From: a virus
Direction: 5' to 3' (one strand)
Virus record (IMG/VR): IMGVR_UViG_3300021960_000115
Span: 1-49,610 of that record
Length of the DNA: 49,610 nt
The position numbers and the translations under genes are program-made. The notes beneath the pieces were generated by a model that worked only from the letters and a program-made list of their open reading frames with translations, was not told where the DNA came from and made no database searches. Shown one piece after another: positions 17,213 to 25,666 of the stretch. Positions within the stretch are counted from its first letter, which is position 1. Each line of letters opens with the position of its first letter.

Positions 17213-18072
17213 TAGAGCGACCAACTAACTGCGTCAGAACCGCCAGTAAAAGTAGCAATAGTGTCACCGCCAATAGTTGACGTTGTATACGTCAAACCTG
17301 CGCCCACCGTCATATTGAAAGCAGACGAATAACGAAGAACAACAATTCCTGAACCACCATTACCAGTTCCGCTTGCTCCTGCACGACCGTTTCCGCCACC
17401 ACTACCAGTATTGGCTGTACCGCTTTGGCCACGATTACCACCGCCACCAGCACCACCAGTACCGCTAGAAGCACCGCCGCCAGCGCGGGTCACAGATGAA
17501 CCAGTAATTGTAGATGCAACACCGTCGCCACCATGACCAAAACCATCAGCATGTCCCACTTCGCCAGCACCACCACCGCCACCACCAGTTCCAGCAACAC
17601 CACTAATTCCCGGTCCACCGTTATAACCTTGGTTTGCTGTTCCGGCTCCGCCGGGACTGCCGTAATAACCGCCTGCGCCAGAGCCTGAACCGCCAGATCT
17701 TCCAGCAGTTCCCCATCCCGGACCGCCACCGCCGCCTACTGTAGAAACAGTACCGAACACTGAGGTTCCGCCTTGAACGCCTCGGCCTCCGCCGCCACCG
17801 ACCGTAACAGTAAAGTCAACATTTTTCTGTAAGGTCAACGGTGTTTCTGCCGATGCGCCACCACCTGACTGTTCGTTGTTCCACGAATTTCGGTAACCGC
17901 CCGCACCGCCAGCACCACCTTCTTCAGCGCCAGCAGAAGCGACACCGATGTTGCCGCCACCGCCGCCCGCAATCACCAAATACGACACAATAAGGTCGGG
18001 ATTGAAAGTGATTTTAGCGGTTCGATATTTGGCTCCCGTCAAACCCGACGTACTTGTAGTGGTTACAGCCAT
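17212..18072 (-). CDS. glycine-rich tail adhesin
   Basis: 286 aa. Residues 30-250 are made of Gly tracts with short spacers (LVIAGGGGG, GGAGGAGGYRNS, FTVTVGGGGG, GYNGGPG), the pattern of glycine-rich phage adhesins that fold as packed polyglycine-II helices, as in S16-type gp38. The end (GSGIVVLRYSS) is shared with other copies in the array. Such domains bind host surface receptors at fibre tips. It is one of six copies between 17.2 and 28.9 kb. It lacks the MAI-x-FP module and has its own short N-terminus. Confidence 0.75.
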   Translation of the reverse strand: MAVTTTSTSGLTGAKYRTAKITFNPDLIVSYLVIAGGGGGNIGVASAGAEEGGAGGAGGYRNSWNNEQSGGGASAETPLTLQKNVDFTVTVGGGGGRGVQGGTSVFGTVSTVGGGGGPGWGTAGRSGGSGSGAGGYYGSPGGAGTANQGYNGGPGISGVAGTGGGGGGAGEVGHADGFGHGGDGVASTITGSSVTRAGGGASSGTGGAGGGGNRGQSGTANTGSGGGNGRAGASGTGNGGSGIVVLRYSSAFNMTVGAGLTYTTSTIGGDTIATFTGGSDAVSWSL

Positions 18073-18075
18073 GAC

Positions 18076-18405
18076 TTACGAAATTTCAGAACCGTAAGCG
18101 TGAAACGAAAAGTCGCCAGATGACGCATACGCTTCAAGCACATCCGACGCATCCATTGTGACACCGATAGTTAGAATCATCGTGTCGTTTGCCGCAAGAT
18201 TAGCGTCATAGGCCAAATAATGCTGGTTAGCCAACGTCGCCCCATCAGGGCGGACCGCCAAACGAAACGTCCCAGCAGACCCAGCACGGTTACACACCGT
18301 CACAGACGATACAACTGTCTGAGTAGCAGACGGCACCGTATACACGGTAGTTGCCGTCGTAGCCAAGGGGGCCACCTGACCCAAGACCTTATAAGCAGTA
18401 GCCAT
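18076..18405 (-). CDS. small beta-rich structural protein
   Basis: 109 aa. ATTVYTVPSATQTVVSSVTV, then LAVRPDGATLANQHYLAYD and NDTMILTIGVTM. The layout (VPA or VPS, 'V.S..v.N..g....v...', 'T..ig.tl..') matches the gene at 28872-29210, so the two are paralogues or share a fold. It lies 3 bases from the adhesin gene. Probably a minor tail or fibre component. Confidence 0.65.
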   Translation of the reverse strand: MATAYKVLGQVAPLATTATTVYTVPSATQTVVSSVTVCNRAGSAGTFRLAVRPDGATLANQHYLAYDANLAANDTMILTIGVTMDASDVLEAYASSGDFSFHAYGSEIS

Positions 18406-18408
18406 TCT

Positions 18409-18867
18409 TTACGCTCCCATTAACATGAACATCACTGGATACGGATCTTCGACCCCTGTGATGGTGCCGGTAACTGACAGGTCACCGGCTACGGACACTG
18501 TACCATCTGATGCGATGGTCATACGCTCACTACCAGCCGTATCAAAGCGGATAGTGTCGTCGTCTGTACCTTCTTCGACGTGGACAATGGTGTCACCGTC
18601 AGCATCGGTCAAGAACGTAGTAACGGCGGCGGTGTTACCTAACTCCACCCATGCGCCGTCATAATACGTGAACGTGCGCCCCGTATCTGACTCATACCAC
18701 ATGTCTCCTGATACAGGAGAAGCGGGGGCCGTGTCGGAGATCTCAAGACTCAGGCCGCGCAGAACAGAGCCGTACAACTTCCAGTACGTGCCGTTCCATA
18801 CCCAAGTTTTGCCCCCTGAGGTAAAGGAGTCATTTACTGATGGGGACGACGGAAAGTCAATTGCCAT
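18409..18867 (-). CDS. tail fibre protein with MAIDFP module
   Basis: 152 aa. Three blocks: an N-terminal module (MAIDFPSSPSVNDSFTSGGK, then TWVWNGTYWKLYG) shared by five genes of the array; one copy of the 'SDTAP..P..GD.WYESDTG' module also repeated five times at 29275-29965; and a DGDTIVHVEE...DTAGSERMTI block shared with the gene at 19103. It ends soon after, without an evident receptor-binding tip, so it may be a shortened fibre or a connector. Confidence 0.7.
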   Translation of the reverse strand: MAIDFPSSPSVNDSFTSGGKTWVWNGTYWKLYGSVLRGLSLEISDTAPASPVSGDMWYESDTGRTFTYYDGAWVELGNTAAVTTFLTDADGDTIVHVEEGTDDDTIRFDTAGSERMTIASDGTVSVAGDLSVTGTITGVEDPYPVMFMLMGA

Positions 18868-19106
18868 CAGTTACCTCCTACGGGCAGGTCAGGAAGAATT
18901 GGGTTAGCGATATCAATAGTTGCTGGCAGGTCACGCAACGCCTGACGGTATGTGGCCCACGCTGAAGCGTCTACGGGTGCGTCAGCAATTTGCGTCCAAT
19001 CAGTGCGGGCCAGTTCGCTGTTACGCCACAAACGGACCTGCTCCAACTTCTGATCGTCGGTTGCGTCAGGCCACAAAAGGTTGAACTCAAAAAGTGTCAT
19101 TGTCAT
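18867..19106 (-). CDS. phage tail assembly chaperone-like protein
   Basis: 79 aa from the ATG at 19106, which overlaps the upstream stop (ATGA). Text such as VRLWRNSELARTDWTQIADA and WATYRQALRDLP is the signature of the Phage_tail_APC family (R-x-x-x-L-x-x-T-D-W-T-Q, YR-x-x-LR-x-L), small proteins found beside fibre genes and thought to help fibre folding. It lies directly after the fibre at 19103, consistent with a dedicated chaperone. Confidence 0.75.
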   Translation of the reverse strand: MTMTLFEFNLLWPDATDDQKLEQVRLWRNSELARTDWTQIADAPVDASAWATYRQALRDLPATIDIANPILPDLPVGGN

Positions 19107-19909
19107 GCCGCCTTGTAAAGAACATCCCATCGGAGGAAATCGCTTGTGGTCCAAGTAAAAGGATTAGTCGCGTTCACATTGGCCTCGCCGATCAGGCTAC
19201 CTGTCACGGAAAAGAACTTGAAACTCGCAGTAGTGCTACTTCCACCCGTCATGCCGAGATAAACGGCCGTGCCGCTGTCGTTGAGTTGGACGGTTCCACT
19301 ACCAAGTATCAAAAAGTCCTTGTTGACCGGCAAGTTGACAGACCAGTTGCCGGTCACAGAACTTGTTGAACCCAAAGTAACTTCGCCTATGAAGTGAACC
19401 AAATCGTTGACCTGTGTGTAGTAAGCCGACACCGTGCCATTGCCGAGCGTGAAGTTGTTGAACGTGACCGTGCCGCTGTAGTCGGTGTAGTTGCCCTGCG
19501 CCTCTAGTTGGGCAACCTTATAATCAAGGCTGGTCGTCACCGCAGACGAATCCGCACCCACCTTCGCCTGAAGAGCCTCGATTGCGGGCATCGTTCCAGA
19601 ATCCAACGTAGTGGGAAAGGTAGTAGACCCACCCGCAATAGTACCCGTAACCGTAAGGTCACCAGTCATAGCGACATTACCTGACGGGTTGATCGTCATA
19701 CGCTCGGTACCAGCGGTATCAAAACGTAAGTAATCTTCGTCGGGGGACTCTTCTACGTGGACGCGGGTATCGCCATCCGCATCAACGATCTGATTAGAGA
19801 TCGGGGTCGATACGACAACATCCCACGTCGATCCGTTCCACGTCCACGTCTTGTCACCGACGGTGACGGTGTCGCCGTTAGAAGGAGAATCGGGGAAATT
19901 GATCGCCAT
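19103..19909 (-). CDS. tail fibre protein with MAINFP module
   Basis: 268 aa. Begins with the MAINFPDSPSNGDTVTVGDK module, then the DADGDTRVHVEE and DTAGTERMTI block shared with 18409. A helical link (AIEALQAKVGADSSAVTTSL) could trimerise. The C-terminal 120 residues (FNNFTLGNGTVSAYYTQVND and onward) form a beta-sandwich tip typical of fibre ends. It is followed by its chaperone-like gene at 18867. Likely one of several alternative receptor-binding proteins. Confidence 0.72.
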   Translation of the reverse strand: MAINFPDSPSNGDTVTVGDKTWTWNGSTWDVVVSTPISNQIVDADGDTRVHVEESPDEDYLRFDTAGTERMTINPSGNVAMTGDLTVTGTIAGGSTTFPTTLDSGTMPAIEALQAKVGADSSAVTTSLDYKVAQLEAQGNYTDYSGTVTFNNFTLGNGTVSAYYTQVNDLVHFIGEVTLGSTSSVTGNWSVNLPVNKDFLILGSGTVQLNDSGTAVYLGMTGGSSTTASFKFFSVTGSLIGEANVNATNPFTWTTSDFLRWDVLYKAA

Positions 19910-20292
19910 TACTCGGCCTCAACTACTTCCCATGAGGTCGTGTCTTCGTTCCACGTGTACACCTGTCCGTCATCAGGCATCGGGGTGGGGGCGTCCCACA
20001 CACAGGTGTCCTCGTTCAGGACCCATGAAGCGTAAGGAGAAGGCGGGATGAAGGCATCACGGTCGGCATCGTACGTGTATCCGATACCGGCGTAGTTCTT
20101 ACGGTACGGGGTGCCGTCACCAGTGTGCTGTCCACCTCGCGTGTTGTACGAGGTGCGCTTACAGGTCTGGCCCCGAAAAGCACCGTAATGGGCCTCCCAG
20201 TCCGTAATACCGTCAACGGCCTCATCTTCGTTCCGTCCGACGATAACCTCGGTGACAATGTTGTTGTCGTCAAGAAATGCGTAATGTGCCAT
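19909..20292 (-). CDS. MAHYAF-family tail-cluster protein
   Basis: 127 aa. MAHYAFLDDNNIVTEVIVGR, then SYNTRGGQHTGDGTPYRKNY, AGIGYTYDADRDAFIPPSPY and ASWVLNEDTCVWDAP. This is a family I know from marine and freshwater phages, found next to fibre genes and possibly a fibre assembly factor or cap. Other copies here: 20310-20576, 27692-27973 and the remnant at 17147. TATAAT lies only 7 bases upstream of its ATG, so a leaderless start is possible, without a good -35. Confidence 0.7.
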   Translation of the reverse strand: MAHYAFLDDNNIVTEVIVGRNEDEAVDGITDWEAHYGAFRGQTCKRTSYNTRGGQHTGDGTPYRKNYAGIGYTYDADRDAFIPPSPYASWVLNEDTCVWDAPTPMPDDGQVYTWNEDTTSWEVVEAE

Positions 20293-20309
20293 AGGATTGA
20301 TTATACCTC

Positions 20310-20576
20310 TTACTCGGGGGCGGGTTCTTCAGTTACAGGGGGCGGTACGAACTCGTCAAGGTCAGGGTCGTAGGTGTAGCCAAGTCCGGCATAAGTGCCA
20401 CGGAAGTTCCCGTTGTAGGAGGTTTGTAGCCATTCGCCAGACAAACCTAGAACGTCAGCGATAAACGCCTGTCCCTGTTGCTCGTTGTCAGGGGCAGGAT
20501 CGGGTGCTACGTCGTCGCTGATGACGATGACCTGCTCAACTACGTTGTGTTCGTTGATTTGTGCAAAGTGTGCCAT
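20310..20576 (-). CDS. MAHYAF-family tail-cluster protein, short copy
   Basis: 88 aa. MAHFAQINEHNVVEQVIVIS, then WLQTSYNGNFRGTYAGLGYT and YDPDLDEFVPPP. It has the N-terminal and 'AG-G-YTYD' parts of the family but not the 'YASWVLN' tail, so it is a shorter paralogue of 19909-20292. It lies just after the adhesin at 20580. Function unknown; fibre assembly is inferred from context. Confidence 0.7.
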   Translation of the reverse strand: MAHFAQINEHNVVEQVIVISDDVAPDPAPDNEQQGQAFIADVLGLSGEWLQTSYNGNFRGTYAGLGYTYDPDLDEFVPPPVTEEPAPE

Positions 20577-20579
20577 GTC

Positions 20580-21485
20580 TTAGACCTCCACTCTTACGAC
20601 GATGATGCCGGAGCCGCCCGCACCACCAAAAACGCCACTGACACCTGCTTGTCCTGCGCCGCCGCCACCACCACCGGTGTTAGCGGTTCCAGCAGTCCCA
20701 GCCGTTCCACTACCGCCAGCACCGCCGCCGCCGGTACCACCGGCACCGCCAGTTGTGGCACCGCCACCACCGCCACCTGCGTAATCAGTAGCCGAGCCAG
20801 TAATCGATGATGATGCGCCTGCTCCGCCAGCACCGCCAGTGCCAGCCGTCGCATTACCACCGACCGCGCCAGCACCGCCGCCGCCGCTACCGTCAGCAGT
20901 GGAGGTGCCGCCGTTATTCCCTTGTCCCGGTACTCCCGGTGCAGCAGTCGCATAATAGGCGGTGCCGCCGCCAGAGCCTCCCGCATTGCCTGCGACATAG
21001 AGCATGCCGTTACCGCCGCCGCCGCCGATGCCGTAAAAGTCTCCGATTCGTGAGGTCGTGCCGTTTAGCCCTTTGCCCCAACGGTCACCACCTGCAACCC
21101 ATTGAAAACTTGCGCCGCCGCCGCCCACTGTCACCGTGTAGGTCGTGGCGTCGAAGTAGGCGAGCGACGAGGTGAGCATGCCGCCCGCGCCGCCGCCGCC
21201 TTGGCCGGTTGTGAAGTCGCTAGAGGCTCCGCCGCCGCCTCCGCCACCGACGACGAGGATGTCGGCGAGACCGGCGGTGTCGAACGTGATCGTACCCGAT
21301 GCCGTGAACGTCAAATACTTGTAGTCTTTGCCACCTGACGAATACGTGCCGGTGGCGGTGTCGGTGAAGTTGGCTGCTCTTCGCACCTGCTCCACCAGCC
21401 AAGCGGTACCGTCCCATATCCACGTAATGTCCCCAACCTTATGGGTGTCATCTACTGAGGGGGCGTCAGGGAAGTTGATCGCCAT
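20580..21485 (-). CDS. glycine-rich tail adhesin with MAINFP module
   Basis: 301 aa. Residues 1-35 are the MAINFPDAPSVDDTHKVGDI module and WIWDGTAWLVEQ. A link (FTDTATGTYSSGGKDYKYLT, FTASGTITF) leads to ILVVGGGGGGGAS and a long glycine-rich part, ending GGSGIIVVRVEV. The codons for the N-terminal module share a 21-base identical stretch with the adhesin at 26802. Likely receptor-binding fibre tip. The high-GC repeats make it a likely site of recombination. Confidence 0.75.
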   Translation of the reverse strand: MAINFPDAPSVDDTHKVGDITWIWDGTAWLVEQVRRAANFTDTATGTYSSGGKDYKYLTFTASGTITFDTAGLADILVVGGGGGGGASSDFTTGQGGGGAGGMLTSSLAYFDATTYTVTVGGGGASFQWVAGGDRWGKGLNGTTSRIGDFYGIGGGGGNGMLYVAGNAGGSGGGTAYYATAAPGVPGQGNNGGTSTADGSGGGGAGAVGGNATAGTGGAGGAGASSSITGSATDYAGGGGGGATTGGAGGTGGGGAGGSGTAGTAGTANTGGGGGGAGQAGVSGVFGGAGGSGIIVVRVEV

Positions 21486-21487
21486 TG

Positions 21488-21796
21488 TCAGACCTCAGGG
21501 TTGGGATAACGAGATTTGATTTCCGCACGCTTATTAAGCCATTCCTGTTCGGTGATCTCTCCGGCTTGGTATTGGAAGAACAGTGGGTCAGATTCTGTGA
21601 CGTAGGCGGCGTGCCGTTGGCGATCCACCTCGGCTTGTTGGCGTGCCTGTTGGACTGCTGGCCATGCGGCATCCAACTCAGCCTGCGTCGGCTTCGGGTC
21701 GTCTGACAGCCAGTCAAGGGTATCGTAATCGTTATCGGTCAGAGACCATTGAGCGCCCGCATAATTGGCGGTTAGCACAGCGGCGTAATCGGTCAT
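21488..21796 (-). CDS. XkdW-like tail-cluster protein, copy 1
   Basis: 102 aa. MTDYAAVLTANYAGAQWSLT, PKPTQAELDAAWPAVQQARQ, then DPLFFQYQAGEITEQEWLNK and AEIKSRYP. The pattern of XkdW-like and tail-chaperone-like small proteins. A close paralogue sits at 22747-23058. Each copy directly follows a fibre gene and precedes the next, so each is probably the partner of one fibre. Confidence 0.7.
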   Translation of the reverse strand: MTDYAAVLTANYAGAQWSLTDNDYDTLDWLSDDPKPTQAELDAAWPAVQQARQQAEVDRQRHAAYVTESDPLFFQYQAGEITEQEWLNKRAEIKSRYPNPEV

Positions 21797-22746
21797 GCCG
21801 AAACCTCCAAAAGCGTGAGCGACGAGGTAGCCGTAACGGGGCCGACGTCGTTTCGATTGACAAACAGAGTGCCTGCGTCAGTTCTGGTTTGAATTTTGTA
21901 AACCACAGCGCTTGTAGTTGCTGGACTATCCAAATAGTTGAAATGCACGTTCTGGAAATTCTCTTGGTAAAACTGCGCGGTGGCCGCATAGGCGCCGCCG
22001 GTTGGCTGTGCAATGGTAGAACCGTCACGAACAAGGTTCAGCGGGCTGACGCGTCCCGCGGCCGGTCCGGTGTGCGTCGTGTAAAGCACCAATACTTTGT
22101 TTGACGCTGAGGACGGCGTGATCGTTGCGGTGTGGCCGGTAATGTCGACGAAACTTGTCGAACTCGTTGAAAATGTTCCGTCGATGAACGTTGACACGAC
22201 TTGAAGAATCTTGCCGCCGCCGCCAATCGCGGCCCACGATGAGCCGTCGTACACCTCCACCGAGTTCGTATCCTGAAGATACGACAAATCAGCCTCAGAA
22301 GGGGACGGAATCGCCGTAGTACGGGCCGATGAGTCAGCATAAGACGCTAAAGCGATCTTTGATCCGTTAGGTGGGACACCAAACTCAACCCACTGTTGGG
22401 AAGAACCGTCGTCGTAATACACGAACGTACGGCCTGAAACTTCGTTGTACCACATCTCTCCTTCTGACGGAGAAGAGGGGGCCGTTGAGGAAACCGTCAT
22501 ACCGGCCCCAGAAATCGATCCACCAGAAATCGTCCCCGAAACCGTAAGGTCGCCGGTTACGTCTAACGCGGTCGTGGGGGACGTGTTGTTGATACCGACA
22601 CGGTTGGTACCGGTATCAATCTTCAGGACGGTGGGGTCGGGATAGTTGCCGTATGCGGCCCAGACGGTACCGTCCCACTGCCACGTCCGCCCCCCAGCAG
22701 TGTACGTGTCTCCAGTAGTAGGAGAGTTCGGAAAGTCGATAGCCAT
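21793..22746 (-). CDS. modular tail fibre protein with MAIDFP module
   Basis: 317 aa. Modules in order: MAIDFPNSPTTGDTYTAGGR and TWQWDGTVW (1-35); VGINNTSPTTALDVTGDLTV (35-75), as in many fibres; one 'SSTAPSSPSEGEMWYNEVSG' module (80-125); a 'TTAIPSPSEADLSYLQDTNS' module shared with 27973; and a beta-sandwich tip from about 180 (GKILQVVSTFIDGTFSTSST) that closely resembles the tip of 23055-23618. It is a mosaic of parts found elsewhere in the array. Confidence 0.75.
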   Translation of the reverse strand: MAIDFPNSPTTGDTYTAGGRTWQWDGTVWAAYGNYPDPTVLKIDTGTNRVGINNTSPTTALDVTGDLTVSGTISGGSISGAGMTVSSTAPSSPSEGEMWYNEVSGRTFVYYDDGSSQQWVEFGVPPNGSKIALASYADSSARTTAIPSPSEADLSYLQDTNSVEVYDGSSWAAIGGGGKILQVVSTFIDGTFSTSSTSFVDITGHTATITPSSASNKVLVLYTTHTGPAAGRVSPLNLVRDGSTIAQPTGGAYAATAQFYQENFQNVHFNYLDSPATTSAVVYKIQTRTDAGTLFVNRNDVGPVTATSSLTLLEVSA

Positions 22747-23058
22747 TTAGGGGGCCTCCGGGTAGGGATAGCGTGCTCTGATGGAGTCTACCGCATCCAG
22801 CCACTCTTGTTCTGTAACTTCGCCCCTCTGGTATGAGAAGTAGAGGGGGTCGGCTTCTTCTCTGTAAGCGTTTTTACGTTGGGTTTCTACTTCGTCCCGT
22901 TGTTGTTGGTATTGAACTTGGGGCCATGCTGCATCCAACTCGGCTTGCGACGGCTTTGACGTATCAGACAGCCATGTCAGACCGTCGTAGGTGTCACCAT
23001 CCAACGTCCACTGGGAACCGAAATAGTTGGCGACGAGCACAGCGGCGTAATCGGTCAC
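22747..23058 (-). CDS. XkdW-like tail-cluster protein, copy 2
   Basis: 103 aa. MTDYAAVLVANYFGSQWTLD, KPSQAELDAAWPQVQYQQQR, DPLYFSYQRGEVTEQEWLDA, RARYPYPE. Paralogue of 21488-21796 along its whole length. It overlaps the fibre gene at 23055 by 4 bases. Inferred fibre-assembly partner. Confidence 0.7.
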   Translation of the reverse strand: MTDYAAVLVANYFGSQWTLDGDTYDGLTWLSDTSKPSQAELDAAWPQVQYQQQRDEVETQRKNAYREEADPLYFSYQRGEVTEQEWLDAVDSIRARYPYPEAP

Positions 23059-23618
23059 GCTGACACCTCCATGACGGTGATGGTGGACGCGGAGCGAACG
23101 TGTGAGTTGGTATCTGAGTCCGTGATGCTGCGGTTGACGTAGATTGCCGCTGGTGTTGAGTTCGGCACGACGACTTGCACTTTGTAAGTGGTTGCGCTCG
23201 TCGTGGACGGTGAGTCAAGGTAGTTCACAGCGACAGTCGTTGTATCCGCACCTGCAAGCATGTAACCAGCGCTGGAAACAGACAGACGGCTTCCTGCCGT
23301 ATCGCCGACGGCGATTGCGGTGCTGTCGCGGACAAGCCTCATCGGCGGGCGGTCATAAGCGCCTGCCATGTTGACGTTCGCAACGACGAGAATCTTGGAC
23401 GATGCGGCTGATGGGGTGATGGCTACAGAGAGGCCGGTCACATCGGTGAACGTGTCTGCGATGGTCGCCGAGAAAGTGTCGGTCTTTGTGGTGGACACGA
23501 CCTGCAAAATCTTGCCTGCCCCCACACCAGCAAACGTCAAATTACCAGAAGCATCAGACGTAGCAATAGACGTACCGTCAGAGTTCTCCCAGTTATCAAA
23601 ACGAAGAATAGAAGCCAT
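23055..23618 (-). CDS. tail fibre protein with MASILRF N-terminus
   Basis: 187 aa. The N-terminus MASILRFDNWENSDGTSIAT is a short fibre-start module common in environmental phages. From residue 35 the beta-sandwich tip GKILQVVSTTKTDTFSATIA continues to VNYLDSPSTTSATTYKVQV, parallel to the tip of 21793-22746. So two fibres share a tip but have different virion-attachment modules. Confidence 0.72.
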   Translation of the reverse strand: MASILRFDNWENSDGTSIATSDASGNLTFAGVGAGKILQVVSTTKTDTFSATIADTFTDVTGLSVAITPSAASSKILVVANVNMAGAYDRPPMRLVRDSTAIAVGDTAGSRLSVSSAGYMLAGADTTTVAVNYLDSPSTTSATTYKVQVVVPNSTPAAIYVNRSITDSDTNSHVRSASTITVMEVSA

Positions 23619-23819
23619 TTAGATATCCTCCTCTGAAGGGGGCGGTGCGATCCAATCAGAACCGTCATAGGTCCATCCGGGACCCGCACCAACACCATCA
23701 GGAACCTTGACAAGCGTGATGTCATCACCCGGATCGTATTCGGTGACACCATCCCACACGGAACAGTTCACGACCAGCCCTTCTGGGTTGACATGGGCAT
23801 ATCGAAATACTTCATCCAT
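23619..23819 (-). CDS. small tail-cluster protein
   Basis: 66 aa. RYAHVNPEGLVVNCSVWDGV, PGDDITLVKVPDGVGAGPGW and TYDGSDWIAPP. The 'V.N..vWDG...y.p....tLV......PGWTYDG' pattern is frequent in small proteins beside fibre genes. It overlaps the adhesin at 23819 by one base. Function unknown; assembly factor by context. Confidence 0.65.
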   Translation of the reverse strand: MDEVFRYAHVNPEGLVVNCSVWDGVTEYDPGDDITLVKVPDGVGAGPGWTYDGSDWIAPPPSEEDI

Positions 23820-24478
23820 TACGCAAACAACTCCACGATTACGATTCCGTCAGCACCATCGCCACCACCGTTATCTACACTTGACCCGCCGCCGCCGCCC
23901 CCGTAGACACGGCCCGCACTCCCTGCGCCGCCACCGGCCCGTGAACCACGGCCACCGCCGCCCAACGGACTGCCGCCACCATTGCCGCCACCAAAGTCAC
24001 CTAGACCCGAACCGGGCGCACCGTCACTACCGGAGAACACAACATCCCCTGTTGACCCTCCAGCCGAGCCGCCATAACCGCCGTTAGTCGCATTACCGCC
24101 CGTCCCGCCGCCATGATCGGCGACAACTAGCGTGCCGAACGACGAATCGCCGCCAGCCGCGCCCTCACCCTGACTGCCAACGGACTTACCAGCACCACCC
24201 GCACCAACCGTCACCGTTTCCGATGCCGCCAAACCAGCGATGTCAGTAATAAACGATTCTACTAATGCGCCGCCGCCACCACCAGCGGCACAATCGCCGC
24301 TCGTAGCACGGTTGCCGCCGCCACCACCGCCAGCCTGACACCTCACACGAATCGCCCTCAGCCACGGATACGTCGCCTTCGTGAACGTGCCATCAGAAGT
24401 GAAATACAAGGTATCAACATACCGGTAGGTATCAACGCCCCCGCTTGTAGCAGAAGTATTAACTCTTAAGGTACTCAC
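23819..24478 (-). CDS. glycine-rich tail adhesin with MSTLRV start
   Basis: 219 aa. Starts MSTLRVNTSATSGGVDTYRY, a fibre-start module, then VRCQAGGGGGGNRATSGDCA and continuing glycine-rich blocks to GGGDGADGIVIVELFA. Its ATG overlaps the stop of the gene at 24475. Sixth type of glycine-rich tip in the array, with two Cys in the first part. Inferred receptor binder. Confidence 0.75.
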   Translation of the reverse strand: MSTLRVNTSATSGGVDTYRYVDTLYFTSDGTFTKATYPWLRAIRVRCQAGGGGGGNRATSGDCAAGGGGGALVESFITDIAGLAASETVTVGAGGAGKSVGSQGEGAAGGDSSFGTLVVADHGGGTGGNATNGGYGGSAGGSTGDVVFSGSDGAPGSGLGDFGGGNGGGSPLGGGGRGSRAGGGAGSAGRVYGGGGGGSSVDNGGGDGADGIVIVELFA

Positions 24479-24735
24479 TGGGGGGCCTCCAAACCAAAGG
24501 CTTCCTTGATTTCATCAACGGTCAACCCTAAAGCCGCCAACTTCTCAATAGCAGACTGCTTAGTAGCATCTTTAGCGGCTTGAGCATCAGCCTCAGCCTG
24601 CTCGGCGGCTTGTGCTTCCATAGCCTTATCAACCCATGCCGTCCACTCAGCCTCCGTCATCGCGCGAATTTCACCGTCCTGCTGGACGTTGACCGTGCCG
24701 AGCGGATGTTGTGCTTCGTACTCTACCCTACTCAT
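24475..24735 (-). CDS. small coiled-coil tail-cluster protein
   Basis: 86 aa. DGEIRAMTEAEWTAWVDKAM, then a helical run rich in Ala, Glu and Gln (EAQAAEQAEADAQAAKDATK) and SAIEKLAALGLTVDEIKEAF. Similar short helical proteins stand beside fibre genes in many phages. Overlaps the fibre gene upstream (ATGA) and the adhesin downstream. Likely a fibre chaperone, not proven. Confidence 0.65.
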   Translation of the reverse strand: MSRVEYEAQHPLGTVNVQQDGEIRAMTEAEWTAWVDKAMEAQAAEQAEADAQAAKDATKQSAIEKLAALGLTVDEIKEAFGLEAPQ

Positions 24736-25358
24736 GACTTCGAATACCCGTAAACGTCAATAGTTCCGCCGGTCAGAGTACCGGTATCCGTACCCACCGT
24801 GAACGAGGTGTAAGAAGTTGCGTCATTAAGAAAACCACTATAATTGGAGTTTGTTCCTGCTCCAGAAACGGGTGTAAGTCTAGGTTGAAGAGACATAAAA
24901 GAAGTTGCTTTTTCTAGATAAGGCTGCATTATCGTTGCGTTCATTGTTAATCCTAGCGAACCAGCCTGACCTGCATAGGTCCAGTTGGCAGCGTTGACCT
25001 GTCCCACGCCAGCAATTGCGGCGGTGCTATAAACTTGGTATATCAAACCGCCGTAATATCCCGTAGTGGTTGAACCCATTTGAACACTTAAGTTGATATT
25101 TGTAGAACCAGCGCCGCCACTAATAATGATTTTGTAGGTATCGTAATCAGCAGAAAACGCATTTGACACAGTGACCGACGACACCGCCGACCCGATCGTC
25201 GTCCGACTGATAAACACCAAACCGGCACTAACAACAGCAGAACCACCGATCTGCAAACCGCCCGCATCAGCAACATTCAAACTATGACCAGTGGGGACAG
25301 AAATAACATTACTGTTCTCAACCAAACCCTCAATAGACCCGACCGTTAACCTACTCAT
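24732..25358 (-). CDS. tail fibre protein with MSRLTV N-terminus
   Basis: 208 aa from the ATG at 25358, which forms an ATGA overlap with the previous stop; an upstream in-frame start at 25370 is less likely. Residues 1-40 (MSRLTVGSIEGLVENSNVIS, VPTGHSLNV) form a start module; the rest (ISRTTIGSAVSSVTVSNAFS, DYDTYKIIISGGAGST) is a beta-sandwich fibre tip. Followed by the helical chaperone-like gene at 24475. Confidence 0.7.
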   Translation of the reverse strand: MSRLTVGSIEGLVENSNVISVPTGHSLNVADAGGLQIGGSAVVSAGLVFISRTTIGSAVSSVTVSNAFSADYDTYKIIISGGAGSTNINLSVQMGSTTTGYYGGLIYQVYSTAAIAGVGQVNAANWTYAGQAGSLGLTMNATIMQPYLEKATSFMSLQPRLTPVSGAGTNSNYSGFLNDATSYTSFTVGTDTGTLTGGTIDVYGYSKS

Positions 25359-25666
25359 ACAATACTCCACTCACTACCAGAAGAAACTGTTACTGTTACT
25401 CCATCAGCAATAGTAATTGGACCCGCCGACATACCATTGTATCCTGACGGAATTGTATAATCCGCTGTGATGGACTGTCCATTGAGATAGATGGGGACGC
25501 CCACGGCGTTAGCGTGGAGAATCCATGAGGTGCCGTCGTACACGTAGGTGTATTCGGTGTCGGTTTCGTAGATGACCTGCCCGTTGTAGGGCAAGGCGGG
25601 TCGGGTTGTGGACGTGCAGACACCCGGTTGAAGAATACTGTTCGGTACAGAGTTACTTAAGCCCAT
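25355..25666 (-). CDS. small fibre-related protein with GQVIYETDT module
   Basis: 103 aa. ILQPGVCTSTTRPALPYNGQ and VIYETDTEYTYVYDGTSW form a module also present at the N-termini of 25657-26802 and 27973-28872. The rest (LNGQSITADYTIPSGYNGMS, AGPITIADGVTVTV) is a short beta-helix-like end. Here the module stands almost alone. It may be an adaptor that joins a tip made by another gene. Confidence 0.65.
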   Translation of the reverse strand: MGLSNSVPNSILQPGVCTSTTRPALPYNGQVIYETDTEYTYVYDGTSWILHANAVGVPIYLNGQSITADYTIPSGYNGMSAGPITIADGVTVTVSSGSEWSIV